Shown here: piece by piece, positions 1-9,204 of the stretch
How positions within the stretch are numbered: the stretch's first letter is position 1
Layout of the letters: each line of letters begins with the position of its first letter
NCBI GenBank assembly: GCA_049487715.1
Contig: CP150548.1
Coordinates: 434,001 to 498,000 of the forward strand
DNA length: 64,000 nt
Source: Pycnococcus provasolii
Taxonomy: Eukaryota > Chlorophyta > Pseudoscourfieldiophyceae > Pseudoscourfieldiales
Direction: 5' to 3'
Program-made: the position numbers and the translations under genes
Notes under the pieces: generated by a model
Database searches by the model: none
What the model saw: only the letters and a program-made list of their open reading frames with translations
Told to the model about the DNA's origin: nothing

Positions 1-26
1 GAGATCAGATGCACTTATGGCGTGTG

Positions 27-631
27 ATGTCTCGCGCCTTACGATCGTAAGCACACACACGCACACACACACGACGACGACGACGACGACGACGACAAGA
101 ACGCCGAAATCTGCAGCGCGAGACGCACCGACGATGCGCGATGCGACGCAGAGGGACGCGCGCTTGCGTTTTAACCACGGTGTTGTGTTTGTGGGTGTGA
201 AGGGTAATAGAGGCGGCGTCATCAGGTCTATATCGTCAGGTCATGGCAACCTTCACAAACAACATCATGACTAACGACTTTTTTTTTCGTTCTACCACCC
301 ACCACCCAAAACAACATATCACAGCTTATACGCCAAGGGTGTCATGATGGGCTACCGCCGCTCAAAGGTCAAGCAGTACACCCACACGTCGCTCCTGCAA
401 ATCGAGGGCGTGACGTCTAAGCAGGATTCGGAATTCTACTTGGGTAAGAAGGTGGCGTACGTCTACAAGGCAAAGACGAAGAAGCGTGGCTCGATGTTCC
501 GTTGCATGTGGGGTAAGGTGACGCAGCCGCACGGACAGAGCGGCGTGGTGCGGGCCAAGTTCCTTAAGAACTTGCCTCCCAAGGCGATCGGCGCACGCGT
601 GCGCGTCATGATGTACCCGTCCAGGATCTAA
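27..631 (+). CDS. RPL35A: 60S ribosomal protein eL33 (L35a), two exons
   Basis: Component of the large cytosolic ribosomal subunit. The main exon (325-631) gives the family's conserved body: [51 protein letters not shown]. It lacks a proper N-terminus, and an AG acceptor ends at 324. A 20-nt first exon at 27-46 (M S R A L R, then a split codon) before a GTAAGC donor restores the frame, giving MSRALRSLYAKG, which resembles the animal and yeast N-termini. The 278-nt intron contains CA and CGA microsatellites and a TGACTAAC branch-like site near 269-276. Predicted length is 108 aa, normal for the family. An in-frame ATG at 9 would add six residues. A TGTAA polyadenylation signal lies at 648-652. 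Identity is certain; the first exon is inferred from splice signals and phase. Confidence 0.9.
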
Positions 632-720
632 AAGGCGAGCGCGAGTCTGTAAAAAGCATATCGTGTTTTCCTTCCAAAACCAAAAAAAAAAGGAAATAGA
701 AAAATAGAAGGGAAAGTGAG

Positions 721-1332
721 TTACACCATGCTGAGGTCTTTTCCGTTTGTGCCGTCGTCAGCATCTTTGCTTTTCGCGGACGACGACGACGCTCCTGCAA
801 ACCCAAACCAGCCGCCGACACCGTTGTTCGCTGACTCTGCCAACTTGTCTTGCTGTTGGAGCAATGTTTCCTTCTCTGCCCTCAGCAAGTCGATCTCCTC
901 CTTCAACTCGGTAATCTGCGTCTCGTACTTGCCTTTTTGTTCATACAAACGGAACGCCATGATGGCCAAACCTCCGCTGATGAGGATCGTCCACGCCCTT
1001 CCGTTTAAGTTGAAGTCTACGAGCGACCCGGAGAAGAACCACGGCGAGTCTGCAATTTCGCGCAGTCGTTGTGCTTCCATTTCCGCCTTTCTTATGGCGT
1101 GCACCTGCTTTGCGTTTTCAAGCCGCCTCGCTTCGTTGATTGGCCTCCCTGACCCTGACCCTGACGCTGACGCTGACGACGACGACGACGACGACGACGA
1201 CGAGCTGAACCGACGCAAGTACGACGAGCCTTTGAGTCCGAATCCAACAAAGTCAGACCCCAACGCCAACGGAGAAGAAAGTCGCACTGATGACGAGCAT
1301 GATGTGAGCACTGATGATGCCAGAGTCGACAT
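721..1332 (-). CDS. small membrane-anchored coiled-coil protein, probably organellar
   Basis: Not assigned to a named family. From the ATG at 1332 the protein is 203 aa. The first ~50 residues are Ser/Arg-rich with few acids (ending LRRFSSSS), like a mitochondrial or plastid presequence. A Ser/Ala/Gly low-complexity run follows, then a basic helix (RRLENAKQVHAIRKAEMEAQ), one predicted membrane segment (AWTILISGGLAIMAF) and a coiled coil (ITELKEEIDLLRAEKETLLQQQDKL), and a Gly/Ser tail. A longer upstream reading frame exists but looks non-coding, so the start giving a targeting peptide is preferred. The stop codon overlaps a TGTAA signal. Function is unknown; a membrane-tethered organelle protein is an inference. 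Confidence 0.6.
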   Translation of the reverse strand: MSTLASSVLTSCSSSVRLSSPLALGSDFVGFGLKGSSYLRRFSSSSSSSSSSSASASGSGSGRPINEARRLENAKQVHAIRKAEMEAQRLREIADSPWFFSGSLVDFNLNGRAWTILISGGLAIMAFRLYEQKGKYETQITELKEEIDLLRAEKETLLQQQDKLAESANNGVGGWFGFAGASSSSAKSKDADDGTNGKDLSMV

Positions 1333-1623
1333 AGATCGATCGCCTGTACACTTACTTGTAACAAGGAGGGAGAAAAGGAGATGCAAGCAAGACAAGCGCA
1401 AGACAAGGGACAAGGACGGAACCAATACGGTGCAGGTGATTGGTGCAGGTGACCGGTGGTGATGGCCCACACACAACCCTGATGAAACGCACCTCAACAC
1501 ACAACACTAAGGCCTGTGTCTAAAGTCGCGATACCCGGGGGTGAAACCAGGAAATTGCAAGTTTTGCCCCCGGATTTTTATAGACCTGCAGTGCCTACAA
1601 TCGCGAAAGGCTAAAAAAAAATA

Positions 1624-1673
1624 GGATTTCGCCCCGGGCCGGGGCGAAATCCCTCGAGTTTCGGGCTCGAGGG
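1624..1673. repeat. two adjacent GC-rich inverted repeats
   Basis: Bases 1624-1652 form a perfect hairpin with 14-bp arms (GGATTTCGCCCCGG and its complement) around one base. It is followed at once by 8-bp arms CCCTCGAG (1651-1658) and CTCGAGGG (1666-1673). The GGGCGAAA word recurs just downstream, before an 11-G run. This may be a terminal or subterminal structure of inserted DNA; no transposase is visible. Confidence 0.8.
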
Positions 1674-2105
1674 CGAAAGTTTCGGGGGGGGGGGCTAAAT
1701 CTCGCGTAGTCCTATTTCCTGGTTCAACAAAGGTGCCCCGTGCTTTTCAAATTTCGAAATACATCCCTTGACTGTTGACGTTGCGGCCATTTCACTTGCA
1801 TATGGGCTTGCGCAACCCAGCACCCTCGCGAACTGCGACGCCACAGCAACTCGCGCAGCACGCCAGGCGCCTTGCTGAGGCGGCCGATCGCGAGGCGTCT
1901 CGGCTCGCACGGGCCGCACCAAGTGACATGGCCAACGCGTTTGGCCAACGCGTTTACTTCGTTTACTTTGAGAATGGTTATACATATATAGATTCCTTTT
2001 CTTTGGTCTTCTCTTCGTGAGAGCCGTTCCCTCTTGGATTCGATTGGATTCTTTTCGATTGGCTCCCATGAGCCCTCGTTATATGTTACCGTTGTAGCGG
2101 GCATG

Positions 2106-2131
2106 ACGAGAGGATGTCGACATCCTCTCGT
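2106..2131. repeat. perfect 26-bp palindrome
   Basis: Two 13-bp half-sites (ACGAGAGGATGTC and its complement) meet with no spacer around GTCGAC. A perfect palindrome of this length is unexpected by chance and could be a dimeric protein-binding site or the end of an insertion. Confidence 0.85.
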
Positions 2132-2291
2132 GCCGTGCTTTGCTCCTCCCTCGAGGCCTCACGGTCTCGGGAGGCTCTTTCTTTCCCTTTTTCTCTCTCT
2201 TAGTAACGTCATAACTTTCTTTCCCTTACTTATTTCTTGTGCACGTCGCACAGTCTTAAGCACCTGTGGCGCGTCTTCTCGCGTCTACCGC

Positions 2292-2525
2292 TCACGTCTT
2301 ACTACGCCTAACTACTGTTAAGACAACGCCTAAGTTGTCCTTTCCTACTAAGCGATGTATTCTATAATTTTTACAACCTTCTTTTTTATATAATTGAACT
2401 GCTAAATATCCTTTATAATTCTTTTGAGGAATTTTAATTTTATTAGTTTTATTGTTCTTAACACGACCGATATTACTTACTGAAAAATTAGTATTATCTT
2501 GTATAACTCTCCACACTTCGTTCAT
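2292..2525 (-). pseudogene. truncated NUMOD4/HNH-type endonuclease ORF, AT-rich
   Basis: The 77-aa ORF starts with a NUMOD4-like segment (VWRVIQDNTNFSVSNIGRVKN) followed by the linker that usually leads into an HNH nuclease (YKGYLAVQLYK...YRIHRLV). Homology stops exactly after RIHRLV, where the HNH catalytic part should begin; the last 17 residues are read from GC-rich DNA and look unrelated. Such proteins are common in giant viruses and phages and in organelle genomes. Base composition is very AT-rich, unlike the flanking genes. The break coincides with the composition change near 2335-2350, so the gene was probably cut at an integration or deletion boundary. Upstream lies copy 1 of the bipartite element (2541-2596), with AAAAGGAG nine bases before the ATG. 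Confidence 0.65.
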
Positions 2526-2540
2526 TTTAATATACTCCTT

Positions 2541-2596
2541 TTTATCTCTTTAAGTGAGTTATTCCTAATACGACGAACTTTTTTTATTTTTATTTT
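2541..2596 (-). promoter_or_regulatory. bipartite upstream element, copy 1
   Basis: Upstream of the truncated HNH-type ORF. Read on the + strand it has a 21-bp block (2541-2561, starting TTTATCTCTTTAAG) and a 34-bp block (2563-2596, starting TCCTAATACGACGAAC) separated by 1 bp. Both blocks recur exactly upstream of the next ORF. Placement 5' of two same-strand ORFs suggests a promoter or transcript-leader element of the source genome. Confidence 0.6.
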
Positions 2597-3068
2597 ACCA
2601 TTTTTTAATATGAACTATTTTACCAATATCTAAACGCATATTCATAGTATCAACATCATATACATCTGAATTACAGGTATGAACTGCTTCTATTTTTTGG
2701 AGAGGCACACATACTTCTTGATAATCCATAAACTCTATATCAATCTTATTTATTATATGGAACAACCAATAAGAACCTTTATTATCAATCTCGTTTTTAA
2801 TCTCCTCATAAAGGCTCTGTACCATTTTAACTCCAGTAATAATCGTATTAATACCTACAAAATAATCAACATCATCCTCATCATTTTTATTATTATTCCT
2901 TTTAAATGATGGGCGAATGATTGTTATTTTATATATATCTCTATTAAAGACCTCATCTTTTTTATTCTTCTCTTTGAGAAGGTTCATTAGTTTAATGTAA
3001 TCTCCTTCTTTGAGAACATCTTTATTGTTGTCAATAAGATTAAGTAGTTCTCTGTTTGTCTCACTCAT
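2595..3068 (-). CDS. unknown AT-rich ORF in the foreign island
   Basis: No family recognised. From the ATG at 3068 it encodes 157 aa, rich in Asn, Ile, Lys and Asp (start MSETNRELLNLIDNNKDVLK), with an N-terminal charged helical part and a later mixed part (YFVGINTIITGVKMVQSLYEEI, HIINKIDIEFMDYQE). Composition and codon choice differ strongly from neighbouring nuclear genes and match the truncated HNH-type ORF beside it on the same strand. An upstream in-frame extension has no ATG and runs into the repeated upstream element, so the start at 3068 is preferred. AAAAGGAG lies two bases before the start. Probably a captured viral or organelle-type gene; whether it is expressed is unknown. Confidence 0.5.
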   Translation of the reverse strand: MSETNRELLNLIDNNKDVLKEGDYIKLMNLLKEKNKKDEVFNRDIYKITIIRPSFKRNNNKNDEDDVDYFVGINTIITGVKMVQSLYEEIKNEIDNKGSYWLFHIINKIDIEFMDYQEVCVPLQKIEAVHTCNSDVYDVDTMNMRLDIGKIVHIKKW

Positions 3069-3090
3069 ATCTCCTTTTATATTACTCTTA

Positions 3091-3164
3091 TTTATCTCTT
3101 TAAGTGAGTTAAGTATCGTTAGCAATAGCGTCCTAATACGACGAACTTTTTTTATTTTTATTTT
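3091..3164 (-). promoter_or_regulatory. bipartite upstream element, copy 2
   Basis: Same 21-bp (3091-3111) and 34-bp (3131-3164) blocks as copy 1 with identical sequence, but spaced by 19 bp. It lies 22 bp upstream of the ATG at 3068. Conservation of the two blocks with a variable spacer suggests two separately constrained sites. Confidence 0.6.
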
Positions 3165-3219
3165 TATTTTATTAGTTCCTTTAAGAATAACCTTTAAGAA
3201 TAAAGTTTTAGGGTGATTT

Positions 3220-3699
3220 ACAAAAGATATTTTACTTTAGTTTATTTAGTAGTTTCTTTAAGAATAAAGTGTAAGCTTAAAGTGATTTAAAGAATAAAGT
3301 CGTAGTATAAGATGAGTTAGGAAAATTCTCATATTGTAATCCATATGGATCCATATTCGTATTATGAGTTCATATGAGAATATGGATTATTAAGTGATGA
3401 TTGTAGTGTATGTATTTACGACTATATAAAATAAGAATAATATACGAATATTATACGATATTACACGAATATTACACGAATATTATACGAATATTATACG
3501 AATATTTACATAAATACACAATAGTAAGTGTTATTATAGTGTGTGTATTTATGACTATTTACGTGTGATATTTATGATTAGTCAGCATTTTTGTAAGAGT
3601 GTTATTAAGTGCTGACTAATCATAAAATAACAAAAGATATTTTACATTCTCGTTGGAGCGACTATAAGAGCGGAAACGAGGGTGTAAAATATCTTTTGT
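3220..3699. repeat. repeat family with three 16-17-bp copies and two hairpins
   Basis: ACAAAAGATATTTTAC occurs at 3220-3235 and 3630-3645 (direct) and as its complement within 3683-3699. Copies two and three form 17-bp arms (3630-3646, 3683-3699), extended inward by CTCGTT/AACGAG. Just before lies another perfect 16-bp inverted repeat, 3572-3587 with 3610-3625 (TTATGATTAGTCAGCA and complement). The two hairpins are separated by 4 bp at the right edge of the AT-rich island. Confidence 0.8.
3440..3510. repeat. 11-bp AT-rich tandem repeat
   Basis: About six degenerate units of period 11 (ACGAATATTAT / ACGAATATTAC, one unit shortened by 1 bp) within the AT-rich island. Flanking sequences at 3391-3430 and 3525-3560 (AAGTG..TATAGTGT.TGTATTTA.GACTAT) are imperfect repeats of each other. 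Confidence 0.7.
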
Positions 3700-3766
3700 A
3701 GTCTTCACACACACCTCCTCATCATCATCATCCTCAACAGCAGGAGGGTCTGGAGGGGAGGGATGG

Positions 3767-4517
3767 ATGAAGAGCATGAAAGGATCCTCCTCATCGATTC
3801 AAAAAAGGATCCAGCAACAACAACGACTTGATCCAAAGGATACCTACCGTGAAGATTGCGCGATCCTCACGCACGCAGCACGATCGGGGCGTTCTTCCAG
3901 CATTGAAAACGAACGTGTCATCGCCGCGATCGAACGGCGCGCAAAGTCCAACGACTTGGAACACCTCATGGAAGAAAAAATTGCTGCCGCCGAGCACGCA
4001 GAAGAGGAAGTTCCTTTTGTATATGACTGCGAGATCGAAGGCGTGTGGCGCCTCGTATTCACGTACGGGCCAAAGTATCCACCCAAGTTCATGCAATACC
4101 TGCCAATCAACGAGGACTTCGTGCTTGCTCCAGATGGATTTGCGGCGATCGAAACTGATCTCGCCGGACCGATCGATGTTCATTCGCTTTGTGGGAAAGT
4201 GGGAACGTGAACTGCACAGCGGCACGCCCACATCGTCGCGCCGTGAAGACGATGATCGTCCGGCAGTCAGCTACACGTTCGACGAGCAGCAGCTGTGCTT
4301 AGGCAAGCATGCTCGCGAGGTCGACGGTAAGAAGTCTCTCATCGGGCACTACGAGCCTCGCGTGTTACTCCGCAGCCCAATCACGCCAAGGAAAACAACA
4401 AAGTATGTTTTTGAGGATTACTGGCGTGACGACGACGGAACGCGCATCGCGATCGCACGCAATGCGAGTGAGCAGGACGGAAATCACACACTCATGCGCG
4501 AACTGCTGGACGATTGA
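3767..4517 (+). CDS. PAP/fibrillin-like plastid-lipid-associated protein, reading frame disrupted
   Basis: The first frame (3767 to about 4170) encodes a family-like start: a helical part (ENERVIAAIERRAKSNDLEH), then the lipocalin-like strand GVWRLVFTYGPKYPPKFMQYL. That frame stops at 4210. The continuation (FIRFVGKWEREL...YVFEDYWRDDDGTRIAIARN, ending 4517) is in the +1-shifted frame; the end resembles the DDDLRI.RG strand of PAP/fibrillin proteins. No standard intron fits the junction near 4165-4205, so this is a sequencing error, an indel pseudogene, or an unusual splice. Members bind lipids in plastoglobules or thylakoids. A transit peptide is not obvious. Family assignment is tentative. 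Confidence 0.5.
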
Positions 4518-4645
4518 GCGAGAGCACAAGAAACTCAAGTTGCTGCCCGCTTGTCACGAGTTTTCAATTTTTGTGTTGTGGCCGGACGGAGGGAATGAGG
4601 GCTTCACAAAGTATACACAGCATCATCATGTTACACAAATTTTGA

Positions 4646-6010
4646 TCATTCAATGTCGTCGTCGTCGTCATCGTCGTCGTCGTCCACCGAAATTGATTCT
4701 CCCCAATAGCCGTCAATTCCATCGTGAAACACACTTTCATCAGACTTATCCACAATTCTTAAATCCCAAACAGTCGAAAAATCTGTCGCCCTTGTGAAGC
4801 TAGCGCCACCCACAATGCGAATTCCCGCGGAAATGCTGAAGGCTGTCGCACCCTCGCGCGACGGCGCGAGGCGCGAGCCGAGCGGAGTGTCTAGCGTTCG
4901 ATATCGCCACGTCTCCGGTGGTCCGTCCAGGTTGAGGAAGTGCGCACCGCGATTAAACGTATGGTTCACATCTGCACCGCCCCAATAGAGCACGCCGCTT
5001 TCTCCTATGGCTGCTGAAATCGCACAACGGGCCGTGGTGGGCTGCTCAATTCTCTTGGCTCGATTCTGTCTCCAACGTGGAGGAGCGTCGCTTGGAAAAT
5101 CCCAAATAGCGTCCATCACCATCGTGTGCGTAAAGTACATGTCCGGCCCTGGACCGCCTCCCGGATTTCTGCCGCAGCCACCGCCGATCACGAGCACATT
5201 TTTCTTGTCGAGCCACACGGCGAAGTGGCCGGCACATCCAACTGGAGGCAATAGTTGGAGCTCGGGTACTGTCCAAGTTCCGTTGCGGAGGTGGAACATG
5301 ATGTGCGTGTCGTGCGTGCCGTCGTCGCCCAGACCACCGGCAACTATCAGCCATCCCTTCACAACTGTGGCGGTGTGAAATGCACGTCCCTCGTCCATGG
5401 CAGGCGCTCGATCCCAGCTGAAGGACCCGTCGTCGTGTTCGTGAAGTGTCCAAGCGTCTCTGTGAACAACACCGCCGCCAAACCCGCGAAGCAGCATAGC
5501 CGACGTCGGGGTAACAGACGTGAGACTGTGGCCCCAGCGTGGCTCAGGCAAGTTCTCTTGCGCATCTACGATCGTCCAGCTTTTTCCCTCGTCACGTGAT
5601 ACCCAGAGTCTGTTGCTGAGGTCCTGCGAGTGCCGGCTGACTTGATGGCCGGATCCTCCGAAGAGCACCAGCGCGCCGCTACCGGATAGGCGCGCTAGTG
5701 CCGCTCCGTTCATCGCGGGTGGTGGTTTCTTCGTGTCGCTGTCGTCCTCGAGCTTTCTCCACCGCACGCCTGTGACGGCACGTAGACTCCTAAGCCTGCA
5801 TTTTGCCTCAGACTTTGGCCCGTTCCCCATGCGTTCGCCGTACTCACGCACTGCGAGTCTGCTGTACAGTTCGGGCGCCGCGACCGTTTCCGCGTCTCTC
5901 AGAGACGAGCACGTGCACGCCAGCGAAGCTGCCGTTTCGACGGAGTTGCACCTCTTGAAGATATCCACCAGGCATGCGGCGGGCAGGTCGGCGAGCGTCG
6001 TGGTGGCCAT
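4646..6010 (-). CDS. F-box/kelch-repeat protein
   Basis: A 454-aa protein starting at the ATG at 6010 (MATTTLADLP). Residues ~5-45 form an F-box (LADLPAACLVDIFKRC....AASLACTCSSLRD), the part that binds SKP1 in SCF ubiquitin ligases. From ~90 to 430 are kelch blades with the usual GG pairs (ALVLFGGSG, WLIVAGGLGDDG, VLVIGGGCG, IRIVGGASF), likely the substrate-binding propeller. The tail is a run of Asp from GAC repeats (about 4655-4683). It converges with the PAP-like gene; TGTAA (minus strand) lies at 4631-4635. A TTAGGG array separates it from the divergent gene at 6176. The substrate is unknown. Confidence 0.85.
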   Translation of the reverse strand: MATTTLADLPAACLVDIFKRCNSVETAASLACTCSSLRDAETVAAPELYSRLAVREYGERMGNGPKSEAKCRLRSLRAVTGVRWRKLEDDSDTKKPPPAMNGAALARLSGSGALVLFGGSGHQVSRHSQDLSNRLWVSRDEGKSWTIVDAQENLPEPRWGHSLTSVTPTSAMLLRGFGGGVVHRDAWTLHEHDDGSFSWDRAPAMDEGRAFHTATVVKGWLIVAGGLGDDGTHDTHIMFHLRNGTWTVPELQLLPPVGCAGHFAVWLDKKNVLVIGGGCGRNPGGGPGPDMYFTHTMVMDAIWDFPSDAPPRWRQNRAKRIEQPTTARCAISAAIGESGVLYWGGADVNHTFNRGAHFLNLDGPPETWRYRTLDTPLGSRLAPSREGATAFSISAGIRIVGGASFTRATDFSTVWDLRIVDKSDESVFHDGIDGYWGESISVDDDDDDDDDDIE

Positions 6011-6083
6011 CACTCACAAGCACAAGGCCGGCCGGCTGGCGGTGACGTGGCCAATTATCGGCTCATAGGAAATTAGACTCCAA

Positions 6084-6103
6084 GGTTAGGGTTAGGGTTA
6101 GGG
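6084..6103. promoter_or_regulatory. telomere-type TTAGGG array in a divergent promoter
   Basis: Three tandem TTAGGG units between two divergently transcribed genes, 74 bp from the F-box start and 73 bp from the start at 6176. Similar arrays occur upstream of many genes in this window. Confidence 0.7.
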
Positions 6104-6175
6104 CCACCTTGCCATCTCCCAAGAAAGTCTTTATCCGCAAACCGCCCGTCTTTATCCGCATTCCGCGTTGGAGAT

Positions 6176-7672
6176 ATGCCGTCGTCGTGCTTGCGTGCGG
6201 GATCCGTGCGCACTTGCTCCTCGTCCTTCTCGTCGTCGTCGTCACGCTCGTCTTGTCACTCTCTGCATAGGCGTCCTTCGCGGCGGCGGCCTTCTTTCAT
6301 CAGAGGGTCATGCGCAGAAGCAGTTTGTCATGCGTCTCTGCTGTGCGATCTTAATAGTGTCAATAGTGTCGCGACCGTCGCAGCGACAGATGCGTGGTCA
6401 GTCACGGCGAACGGACTGCCAACAGCACTCGCAGGGATTGAAACGAAACTGTTCCAAGCGGGACTCGCGCCGTACCTCGTTTACCTCTGGTTCCTAGGAC
6501 AACCGCAGACCAAGACGCCGCCGCTCACAAACTTTGGTGCGCGATTTCTCCTGCTGTTCGTCTTTGCCACCATACCCGCAGGCATTGTCGCAAAAACCGT
6601 GTATGGAGATATTCTATCCAACGTCGACGTGCTCCATGGAAGCAGTGAGGCACTCCTCACGCTCTCGAACCTGTTCTTTGCACTTGGGTTTGCGCGGGCT
6701 CTCGCTGCAGAAACGCAGGACAGTGATGTGAGCGGAGACGTGCCTTTCAAGGGTGTGGGAAAACTCGTCGCCGTTGCACTCGCAGGCTGTGGGGCGCTTG
6801 CGTTCGCCGCACCTGCGCTCCTGGGTGGCGTCATGCACGACGAACCCACGAACGCTCTCTCTCTGCCGACGTGGGCCGTGCACGTCTCTAGCATCACAGA
6901 GTGGTCCGTCGCCATGTCGCTCGTCTGGGCGTACGGCGATGCATCCGGGAACCAGGCTTGGAAGGGTCTGACATGGGCAATGGCGCCATTTCTCGCGAGC
7001 GGGTTGAGCGCGTGCACGTTTCACGTCTTCTACAACGTACCAGAGCTTGGTGCGCTCGTTCCGCTGCAAGCCCTGCTCACCTTATCCGGAAACACAGCGT
7101 GCGCTTTTGCCGCGTACCGGATCAGCAGTGCCGCGTCGACAGCGTCGACGCCTGCTTCGCCTGCTGAGTCTTTGGATCTTGACGAAGATTCCGTTATCCT
7201 CAAGCTCGCGCTTCTGTCCGCCGGTGGTGCAGCCTTCGTGAAGTACGGGGAGCTCCTCGTCGGCGACTTTCCATTCTCGCCGTCGTATCCCACCGCACTG
7301 ACGATGATTTTGCTGCCTACCGCACTGTACATGGCGTATCTGACGCGACCTCGAGGGACTGGCGAGCCACTTTCCATGGAAACTGTCAAGAGCTATGGTC
7401 TTGCTGGGACCTTGTCATACATTCTCATCGAGCTTGGCTTCTGGGCCATCGCCTTTCCGCTTGCTCTCTCATGGTACAAGGTGGCTGAAGGATCGTGGCT
7501 CGACCTGTCCAACGCCGCGGATAAGGCGAAGCTGCTTGGTGCTGGCACTGTGTTCATCAACGGCGTTCGTCTTCTCGTTCCTTTGCGTCTCGGTGCGGCG
7601 ATTGCGCTTGCTCCCACCGTTGATCGCGTGCTGAAAGGCGTTCGCGGCGAGGAGGAGGAGGAGGAGGCGTGA
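6176..7672 (+). CDS. DUF3593 + DUF2499 (Ycf49-like) plastid membrane protein
   Basis: A 498-aa protein with a Ser/Arg-rich N-terminus like a plastid transit peptide. Residues ~90-180 match the DUF3593 type (LFQAGLAPYLVYLWFLG..., NFGARFLLLFVFATIPAGI, LSNLFFALGFARAL). Residues ~220-310 match the DUF2499/Ycf49-like type (LPTWAVHVSSITEWSVAMSLVWAYG, ACTFHVFYNVPELGALVPLQALLTLSGN). The C-terminal half carries two or more further membrane segments and a Glu tail. Proteins with this pair are found in cyanobacteria and photosynthetic plastids; the biochemical role is not known. TGTAA lies at 7685-7689, facing the signal of DPM1 on the other strand. Confidence 0.8.
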   Translation: MPSSCLRAGSVRTCSSSFSSSSSRSSCHSLHRRPSRRRPSFIRGSCAEAVCHASLLCDLNSVNSVATVAATDAWSVTANGLPTALAGIETKLFQAGLAPYLVYLWFLGQPQTKTPPLTNFGARFLLLFVFATIPAGIVAKTVYGDILSNVDVLHGSSEALLTLSNLFFALGFARALAAETQDSDVSGDVPFKGVGKLVAVALAGCGALAFAAPALLGGVMHDEPTNALSLPTWAVHVSSITEWSVAMSLVWAYGDASGNQAWKGLTWAMAPFLASGLSACTFHVFYNVPELGALVPLQALLTLSGNTACAFAAYRISSAASTASTPASPAESLDLDEDSVILKLALLSAGGAAFVKYGELLVGDFPFSPSYPTALTMILLPTALYMAYLTRPRGTGEPLSMETVKSYGLAGTLSYILIELGFWAIAFPLALSWYKVAEGSWLDLSNAADKAKLLGAGTVFINGVRLLVPLRLGAAIALAPTVDRVLKGVRGEEEEEEA

Positions 7673-7753
7673 TGACCTGTGATTTGTAAATGTCAACAAA
7701 ATCTATTACAAGAATACAGGACGTACATGATCTCATTCTTTCTTTCTTTCTTT

Positions 7754-9204
<1,451 letters not shown>

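Larger units (their letters stand above)
1333..2291. other. gene-free stretch with GC-rich hairpins, left flank of the AT-rich island
   Basis: No convincing gene. It holds two adjacent GC-rich hairpins (1624-1673), a G-run at 1684-1694, a 13-bp direct tandem duplication of GGCCAACGCGTTT (1930-1942 and 1943-1955), and a perfect 26-bp palindrome (2106-2131). Open frames here (for example 1775-2020 on +) are Ala/Arg-rich and show no recognisable domain. Its structured repeats set it apart from other intergenic regions and suggest it belongs to the insertion that continues into the AT-rich island. Confidence 0.5.
2335..3700. mobile_element. AT-rich foreign island (giant-virus or organelle-like DNA)
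   Basis: Composition falls abruptly to very AT-rich near 2335 and returns to host-like near 3700. Content: two minus-strand ORFs with a shared upstream element, then about 600 bp of structured repeats. No transposase, integrase, capsid or replication gene is present, so only a fragment was captured. The NUMOD4/HNH-type remnant points to a large DNA virus of algae or to organelle DNA; the sequence alone does not decide between them. Confidence 0.6.

Noticed and set aside
1695-2104. Minus-strand ORFs of about 125 aa in the GC-rich left flank
   Set aside because: Two frames overlap with mixed composition and no domain; probably random openness next to the hairpins.
2535-3078. AAAAGGAG as bacterial-type ribosome-binding sites
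   Set aside because: Spacing differs (9 and 2 bases), the second being too short to work; kept only as a note, since the island's origin is undecided.
6084-6103. True chromosome end or telomere fusion at TTAGGG arrays
   Set aside because: Arrays are only two to five units long, occur at eleven sites in both orientations and lie in promoters, so they are not telomeres.
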